Source of the DNA: Gymnopus androsaceus JB14
Taxonomy: Eukaryota > Basidiomycota > Agaricomycetes > Agaricales > Omphalotaceae
Assembly: GCA_009733575.1 (NCBI GenBank)
Contig: ML769549.1
Span: 88,811 to 152,810 of the forward strand
Length of the DNA stretch: 64,000 nt
Direction of reading: 5' to 3'
Both the position numbers and the translations under genes were made by a program. A model generated the notes under the pieces. It worked only from the letters and a program-made list of their open reading frames with translations, was not told where the DNA came from and did not search any database. This document shows, piece by piece, positions 58,311 through 64,000 of this stretch (the first letter of the stretch is position 1; each line of letters begins with the position of its first letter).

Positions 58311-59940
58311 TTACGAGATCGACCAGCATTTCAGATCAATCTCTGCAGGAGGTGTATCACCGTAAATATTTCCAGGTCTCTGGGTAGGTACTCGTGCTCT
58401 TTCAGAGCGTCTTACTATTGGTGCTGGTTCAGGTTCCATTACAGGATTAAATGGATTTGGAGGTGGTTGTATAGCACCAGCTCCCCCTTGATCTGCACCA
58501 TGTTGATCAGGAACTTCTCCGCCGCCTCTTACTTCCTCATCTCCTTCTCCATTTTCTTCATCATTTTGTGGTTCTATCGGAGCAGGAGGATTAGGCGGAG
58601 GAGGAAAGTCAGGGTCATCATCCTCAACATTATCATCAGGAGCGGACCCGGATGGTTCGGAATCCTCTTCAAAATCATTATCGTTAACGTCAACTGTAGG
58701 TTTTGATGTTGAGCAGCGTGGAAACCAGCGCTCATCAAATATGGCATTGGAAGAAGCTGCAATTGAATTATTATGTGTGCGCATGAAGCAATAAGCATTC
58801 ATTCCTTGTGTATATCCAATAAAAATCATTACTTCTGATCTTGGAGCTTGCTTGTTTGGGCGAGTCTCCTTTGGACGATACACATATGCGGCACATCCGA
58901 AAGTCCGAAATTTGGACACATCGGGCTTCTTCCCGTATCTGATTTCATAAGGTGTTTTCCAATTTCTATTTTTATCCCATCGGCGGCGCATAGGTGTCCT
59001 GTTATAGACAACATATGCAGTTTGAACACTAAATTCCCACCAGGAAGGTGGTAAGCAGGCCATGTGCCTCATGGCTTCCGATTTCTCACGGATTGTACGG
59101 TTGAATCTTTCGATTCTTCCGTTCTGCTGGTGTTCATATGGGCCGACGGTCCCAATATGATCCCTTTATCACGGCAAAATTGTCTGAAATCCTTAGTGAC
59201 AAATTCGTTATCAACTCTTATTTGTTTTATCTTGATAGCGTCTTGGAGGTCCACGAGATTGTAGAATTCCTTGAACGCTTCGAATATGTCAGATTTGGCA
59301 GCTAGGAGGTATCCTGCGCCATATGATGAATGATCATCAAGGATATTCAGTACATATTTATGCTTATGATACGAAATAGTGGGAAACTCTATAATGTCCA
59401 TATGGACTAAATCAAAGAGTTTTTCAGCACGTTTCTCACTATTGGGATAAGTGCGCTGGGTCATTTTACCTTTAGCACAACCAGGACATATTTCTTTGTC
59501 CTCATTTGGGATATTTACTTTAGGAAAACCACCTGTTGCCTCAGATGCATGTCGTAAAACATCTTTTGAAGGATGTCCAAGACGACGATGCCATATATCA
59601 TAGTCAATAGTTTTATGAGCAATCAGATTTTTAGGAATTCTGATGTTTTTGGGAATAAAATCCTTAAAAAGGTCAATCTTGCTCTTTATTACTTCGGTTT
59701 TTAACCAATGTAGAGCATCTGACGAGTTCATGGGGTAACACGTCATGAAGACCTTATGATTGCTCTTAAACCTAAGTGACGTTTTCTTCTCATCAGCATA
59801 GGCATAATAGCCACGGCGCAAAATGCTGCCTTGTGAGAGAAGACGATATGGTGAATGTGGTTGGTAAAATACTGGTTCCAATTTAGTAATTTGGGTGACA
59901 TTATTTTCATTTGTATGTTTGATGAGAACAACTCCAGCAT
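58311..59940 (-). pseudogene. Copia GAG-pre-integrase and integrase region (broken)
   Basis: Has the zinc-binding His/Cys block (DIWHRRLGHPSKDVLRH ... CPGCAKGK), the integrase aspartates (HMDIIEF; IRVDNEFVTKDF) and, after a frameshift near 59150, the Glu block (QQNGRIERFNRTIREKSEAM). Then FRTFGCAAYVYRP and a proline/glutamate-rich linker. Gag and protease are missing upstream. Confidence 0.75.
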
Positions 59941-60336
59941 GCGTAATATAAGTCTTTGACCGAGATGATGAGTGATATCATCATACGTTCAACATAGTCG
60001 CGCGCGGAGCGGGGCGCAATGTGAGTAGCTTGAAGCATTATTTAACCATAGCTCGCCCCCGAGACACACTAGCATTGGCCATACTTATATCTCTTTCCGC
60101 ATTAAAGCCGATATCAAAAGCGATACAATTCATTCATCGGGATGCAGCCAAATTTTGCGATTGTACTACAAATCGCTCCAATTGAATTGGTTGCTAGACA
60201 AGACCAGGAACTGCACAGTTTCAACGCTCAGCAATGGGAAGGTCTTCAACCTTTAAGCTCACATTTTTCTCCGGAAGATCATACAGTATTGATGTTAGTA
60301 GCGTAAACATTTGCCTTTGCGCGTGATAGCTGGGCT

Positions 60337-60357
60337 CGACTCCCAGCCTGGGAGTCG
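60337..60357. repeat. Perfect 10-bp palindrome
   Basis: CGACTCCCAG and CTGGGAGTCG separated by one base. It looks like a T-arm but no tRNA can be built around it. It lies in the 3' part of the interrupted gene. Confidence 0.4.
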
Positions 60358-60833
60358 TTCGTAATGCATTGGACCTTGAGGTAATCTTGCTTTTTCTCTC
60401 TTTGCATCCCTCAACAATATCCTTAGCGCCACTGCCGTGGCAATCCCCGACTGGCCGCATTATCTGAAAAAAAGACTAAGAACGTATCACTACAAGTATA
60501 AGTATAACCACCCAAGGTATACACAATAAATCAACAATATTATACATGCTGCGGTACTACATTGTACAATACAAGGCGCAAGCCATCTCTATGGCACTAT
60601 TTTTCACCAAATATTTTGACTTCAACTTTGATTTCAACTTCAGGTTTCAACTTTCAACTTGAAATCACATGTTTAACTCAAAATTTCAACTTTGGGACCA
60701 ACTTCAACTTTTGACTTCCTCTATTTTAACTTGAACTTTAGGGCAATAGTAGTACTACTTGAGAACACAAGTGCTTCAATAGTTATTCACAGTGTGTCAA
60801 CTGCAGAATATATTCTATTCAACTAGTAACCTA

Positions 60834-60992
60834 CATCAGCAAAACCTGTATGGTTGATAAGGCATCTTAATACATTCTGGAGCAAGGGTACCAGCTCCAG
60901 AGTGCTCCAGAGTGCTCCAGAGCAGTTTGATGGCTTTTTGACAGCTGTCAGTGCTCTGGAGCACTCTGGAGTACATACAGGTTTTGCTGATG
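60834..60992. mobile_element. Tc1/mariner-type MITE
   Basis: About 160 bp with perfect 19-bp inverted ends CATCAGCAAAACCTGTATG, each next to a TA (60832-60833 and 60993-60994). The inside has GCTCCAGAGT repeated and in inverse (CTCTGGAGCACTCTGGAG), so the transcript would fold into a long hairpin. No ORF. Confidence 0.7.
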
Positions 60993-61456
60993 TATCAAAA
61001 AAAGCATGATACCAATTTTTGCCAAATATTTTAGATTCAACTTTGATTTCAACTTTGGGTTCCAACTTTTAACTTGAAATCACATATTTAACTTGAACTT
61101 TCAACTTTGGGACCAACTTCAACTTTCAAATTTCTCTATTTTAAGTTGAACTTGTTGAGGCACAAGTACATCTTGTAACTGTCAGGCCTTGGCTCATTTC
61201 TCATCCGCTATCCACCCGCTGATGTTTCCCACGCTTCCTGGCCGTCCGCGGATACTTCCCACGCTTCCTGACCGTCCGCGGATACTTCCCGCACTCATTA
61301 CCTACATTGCGGGCGCTTTCCATGCTTATTTACCATTTATCCTGCCTGCCGGGCACTTTCTACATGTGATTACCACTTATCCTGCCTCCCGGGTGCCTCC
61401 CGCACTTGATAACCATCCATCAGGCCCTCCCGACGACTTACACAGCCACCCTACAG

Positions 61457-61464
61457 TATATAAG
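61457..61464 (+). promoter_or_regulatory. TATA box of the solo LTR
   Basis: TATATAAG lies about 280 bp into the LTR, in a position fitting a retrotransposon promoter. Confidence 0.45.
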
Positions 61465-61757
61465 TAGACACCCCGAGTCCATGCACCCTAGGTCTGTTAT
61501 TACCATTGTTACCGAATTGATCCCATTTTGCTCTGTCTCTGTCTCTGTCTCTCTATTTCTATCTGTTCTAACCAGCTGTGCCTTCCGAGCTCCGTTCGAA
61601 GGCCCACTGTCATCTGCATTAACTGCGAGGCTCTGTCCGTAGATACCAAATCTACGTCCAGAGCTCACTGTCTTCTATCTCTATTTACAACTTTACAACC
61701 AAAGCTCCCCGGGAGCTTCCTATTTGGGTTTTGCTACCTCTAGAACCTCTGGGACCG

Positions 61758-61990
61758 TCCGCTTTCACTCAATTCCGCCTGCTCCCACGCTATTTCCACC
61801 CGCTCTCACGCTAATCCACCCGCTCTCACACTATTCCCATCCGCTTTCACCCTATTCCATCCACTCCCACGCTATTTCCGTCTGCTTTTGCACTATTCCA
61901 TCCGCTCCCACGCTATTTCCGCCCGCTTTCACCCTATTCCACCCGCTCTCACGCTATTTCCATCCGCATTTGCTGTATTCCATCCGCATT
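61758..61990 (+). repeat. Minisatellite in the solo LTR, about 11 units of 20-22 bp
   Basis: Repeats of the form CCGCTCTCACGCTATTCCAT with variation (CTCTCAC, CTTTCAC, CTCCCAC). Related CCGCGGATACTTCCC units repeat twice near 61231-61290. Confidence 0.75.
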
Positions 61991-62434
61991 ATCCATATTC
62001 GGACTTATTACACCTTTTTGGACCACCCCTTCACCCATATTCCATCCACTCCCACTCATTTCTGGTCATCGGACCACAATACCACCCGCTTCCTCCTGAT
62101 TACGTCAGCGGGTGGCCCATACACTGTTCCTTGCACCTCTGAGGCTTGTACTGTTCCGTACAACACTTGTACTACTGTCCAGACCCACCTTACGGCACGG
62201 TTACCCGGGTGGTCACATTTGGTCTCCACCTACATCTAGGTGCAAGACATTCGGGATACGTTGGTTCGAGATCCGTTTCGTGCACCGGGTCTCACAGTAA
62301 CTTGAAAGTTGAAATCCCTTTACATGCACTACAAATAGTATACTTAGAAGTTGAAGTTGAACAAGTCAATGTACACAGATGAAATCAAAACGGATCAATC
62401 AAAGTCGAAATATTTGGTGAAAAATAACTTCATA

Positions 62435-63732
62435 CATCTCTTCAACCCAGGTTATATCTTTTAAATCAAGGGGGAGCTCACCGCGATACAAGTTATTGTT
62501 CAATGCCAATCGAGGCATATTGTTCTTTGAAAGGGCACCATAGCATTGAACACACAAATATATTTCAAATTGTGTACAGGATTCATCTGTAGTGCAAATG
62601 CCTTTAGGTTCCAAAAGGAGGCCATCCAAAGATTCATGTAAGTATCTGAACCACAAAAGAGGTGTATGCTCCAGAATGTAATTATTAGTCACGCGAAGAT
62701 TGTCCAGCGGAGGTAGCGCTGCGAGGGGAATAAATGAACCACTTCTCAGTCGATCCTCCGCACCACATGAGGCGCAAACTGATAGAGGTTTATATTGAAT
62801 TGAATTCCGGTAGGATGCAAAACATTCTTTGATTGTAGAGTCAGGTACAGGCTGTGGCCATATTTCTTTCGCCGCTTCTAAAGCAAGAATCTCATTTGTG
62901 ACTCGTTGAATGCATGCTTGTTTTCTTTCAAGGCATTTGCGATCATTGAGAGAGCCTGGAATAGGGAGACCGAGATTATAATTTGTTGCAAAAGTAGAGA
63001 ACGCAGATAAAATGGCACTGAGAATAGACGGAGGATAACCGCGACCTTCCATAATAGCGAATATCAAACTGCAAACATCATTTGAAGTATCGCGCTCGAT
63101 GTTATCAAAGTTCTCGCTAAGGTAATACTCAATAAGTGTCTGATTGGAGACCATATACAAGAGAAATTGCTGTTGGGAAACCTTGCTCAACAGTGTAAAA
63201 ATGTCATTAGATTCAATATTAGCTTTAATACTGGGTGATCTGAATCGGTAAAACAAGGTGCCTGCGCGAGATGTAGATTTGACTGATAACGAAGTCAATA
63301 ATTGATCAATGTCGCAGGAAGGGCATGTTAACAGTGCTTGCTTCAAGGAAGGCAGAAACTCCACCTGATGGTAGGGATGTGGTTCACGATCGGCAGCATC
63401 CTCAGGTAAAGCTTTGACAAGAGACCGATAAATAACCGATCCAAAATTTGCATAAAACTGGGAACAAATTGTTCCATAAGCATTAGAACCAGTTTGGATG
63501 GTAGGCTGTAAAACGCAACACTGTTCCAATACAAAATTCACCAGTGAGGGTTTATTTCTTTGATGGAGAGGGACAGAGTACTGAAATCAGATATTTGCAA
63601 GCAATTCAATTGTTCACGGCGAAGTTCTTCAGATTCAATGACGGCCCAACGCGGGACAGAAGTTAAAGCAAAAACATAAAGATCTTTTATAGACATCTTA
63701 TGAGTTTTATCCAAGGTCAAAGTCCAACGCAA
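62435..63732 (-). pseudogene. Helitron-like (DUF6570-type) protein, interrupted
   Basis: A long minus-strand frame (63541-62399) reads PSIKANIESNDIFTLLSK, a CASCGAEDRL zinc knuckle, LPPLDNLRVTNNYILEHTPL and the DUF6570 signature CVQCYGALSKNNMPRLALNN, then LYRGELPLDLKDITWVEEM. At that point the TIR element (62434) begins; the last residues of the frame are from its end. On the other side (below 60584) the same frame goes on for about seven codons (ACALYCTM) and stops. This region belongs to the N-terminal part of fungal Helitron Rep/helicase proteins. The start side also breaks: MSIKDLYVFALTSVPRWAV (63732-63538) is in another frame. Confidence 0.65.
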
Positions 63733-64000
63733 ATGGAGACGGTGGGGGTAGACAAAAGACCGGAAAAATTGTCATTGTTTCAAGTATAAGCAGAAACGTG
63801 GCTAACGTGGAGCGCGGGAAAAAATTACCTAGAGTGGTTTTTTTGGTGGATTTTTGTCCGATCGCTGCAGACAGGACCCTCCCTTCCCTTCGGTCAGAGT
63901 CGGGGACCACGATCAAGCTTCACGTTACTTAAATCTTTTCCACAGCAAATTTAAGGAGGGCTCGGAAACAGACACATTAGACAACACTCGTAGTCTACAG
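63733..64000. other. Window end, no recognised gene
   Basis: Possible 5' flank of the Helitron-like gene. A small open frame (63916-63707) has no recognised domain. Confidence 0.35.

Larger units (their letters stand above)
56104..59994 (-). mobile_element. Ty1/copia LTR retrotransposon, defective
   Basis: A 3.89-kb minus-strand element flanked by a perfect 5-bp duplication TAGTC (56099-56103 and 59995-59999). The 3' LTR is 56104-56420 (TGTTGAAC...CAACA on the minus strand), next to a purine tract (CCTCAGCGAGGGGGAG, minus strand). The 5' LTR is cut to its first 37 bp (59958-59994) by a deletion that also took gag. What remains is the pre-integrase and integrase region, reverse transcriptase and RNase H. 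It holds several frameshifts and one in-frame TGA. Confidence 0.85.
56002..60501 (+). pseudogene. Small secreted-protein gene split by a copia insertion
   Basis: From ATG 56002 a signal peptide is encoded (SLVLTLGIFFSILLFNV, likely cut after VRA). The reading frame meets the copia element at 56104. Leaving out the element and one TAGTC copy, the frame goes on after 59999 as ARGAGRN to a GTGAGT donor at 60021. A CAG acceptor at 60147 continues in phase with PNFAIVLQIAPIELVARQDQ and EDHTVLMLVA. An optional further pair of introns leads to stop 60501; otherwise the frame ends at 60305. I do not recognise the family. The gene is small, has a secretory signal and is interrupted in its first exon. 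Confidence 0.45.
61180..62296 (+). mobile_element. Solo LTR (1.1 kb)
   Basis: Starts TGTCAGGCCTTGG and ends GGGTCTCACA, flanked by a perfect 5-bp duplication GTAAC (61175-61179 and 62297-62301). The TG...CA ends and lack of any internal region show LTR-LTR recombination. It carries a TATATAAG box near 61457 and a minisatellite. Parent element not present in this window. Confidence 0.8.
60590..62434. mobile_element. TIR element inserted in a Helitron-like ORF
   Basis: The ends are TATG-NNNN-TATTTTTCACC followed by AAATATTT, in inverted orientation at 60590 and 62434. A 6-bp duplication CATCTC lies at 60584-60589 and 62435-62440. Near both ends are many TTCAACTT / AAGTTGAA subterminal repeats, including a direct repeat of about 140 bp (60596-60735 and 61013-61152). 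It carries two later guests, a small MITE (60834-60992) and a solo LTR (61180-62296). Without these it is about 560 bp and non-coding. The superfamily is not clear to me. Confidence 0.7.

Noticed and set aside
60260..60400. tRNA-like T-arm (GGGCTCGACTCCC)
   Set aside because: The match is part of a perfect palindrome, and no D-arm, anticodon arm or acceptor stem can be placed around it.

Overview
The window looks like nuclear DNA of an agaricomycete (mushroom-forming) basidiomycete. The evidence is many short spliceosomal introns (about 45-60 nt), a DUF6533 membrane protein, an F-box protein, a tandemly duplicated fungus-specific protein family, a DUF6570-type Helitron-like protein and a tRNA-Trp with an intron. 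No species can be named from sequence alone.

Layout. 0-4.2 kb: a decayed arylamine N-acetyltransferase and a tandem pair of class I SAM methyltransferases (one looks intact, one broken), all on the minus strand. 5.1-7.9 kb: a secreted sedolisin (S53) protease gene. 8.4 kb: tRNA-Trp. 8.6-10.4 kb: an F-box protein. 10.7-11.2 kb: a hAT-like MITE with an 8-bp target duplication. 12.3-18.4 kb: two copies of an Fe(II)/2-oxoglutarate xanthine dioxygenase (XanA type) flanking a DUF6533 membrane protein. 18.5-19.1 kb: the C-terminal end of a single-pass membrane protein, cut off by a 1.6-kb CACTA-like element with about 470-bp inverted repeats, which itself carries a second hAT-like MITE.

21.3-36.7 kb is a repeat complex: LTR elements encoding only Gag and protease, joined three times to the same host segment, with two deletion junctions between units. 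The host segment holds remnants of a P-loop protein and of a small-exon gene. 37.1-40.1 kb: a tandem duplicate of a conserved fungal protein. 40.7-43.4 kb: proteasome subunit beta-6 with an unusual 1.6-kb intron. 46.4-49.3 kb: a satellite array of about 600-bp units. 51.2-52.1 kb: ROT1, an ER folding factor. 54.1-55.5 kb: an AAA-ATPase-like protein.

56.0-64.0 kb is a nest of insertions. A Ty1/copia element (5-bp duplication TAGTC) lies inside a small gene with a signal peptide. A TIR element (6-bp duplication CATCTC) lies inside a Helitron-like ORF, and carries both a mariner-type MITE and a 1.1-kb solo LTR (5-bp duplication GTAAC).

Two housekeeping genes (proteasome beta-6 and ROT1) each show one single-base frameshift, and near-identical repeat copies differ largely by single-base indels. 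Isolated frameshifts elsewhere in this sequence may therefore be consensus errors rather than real mutations.
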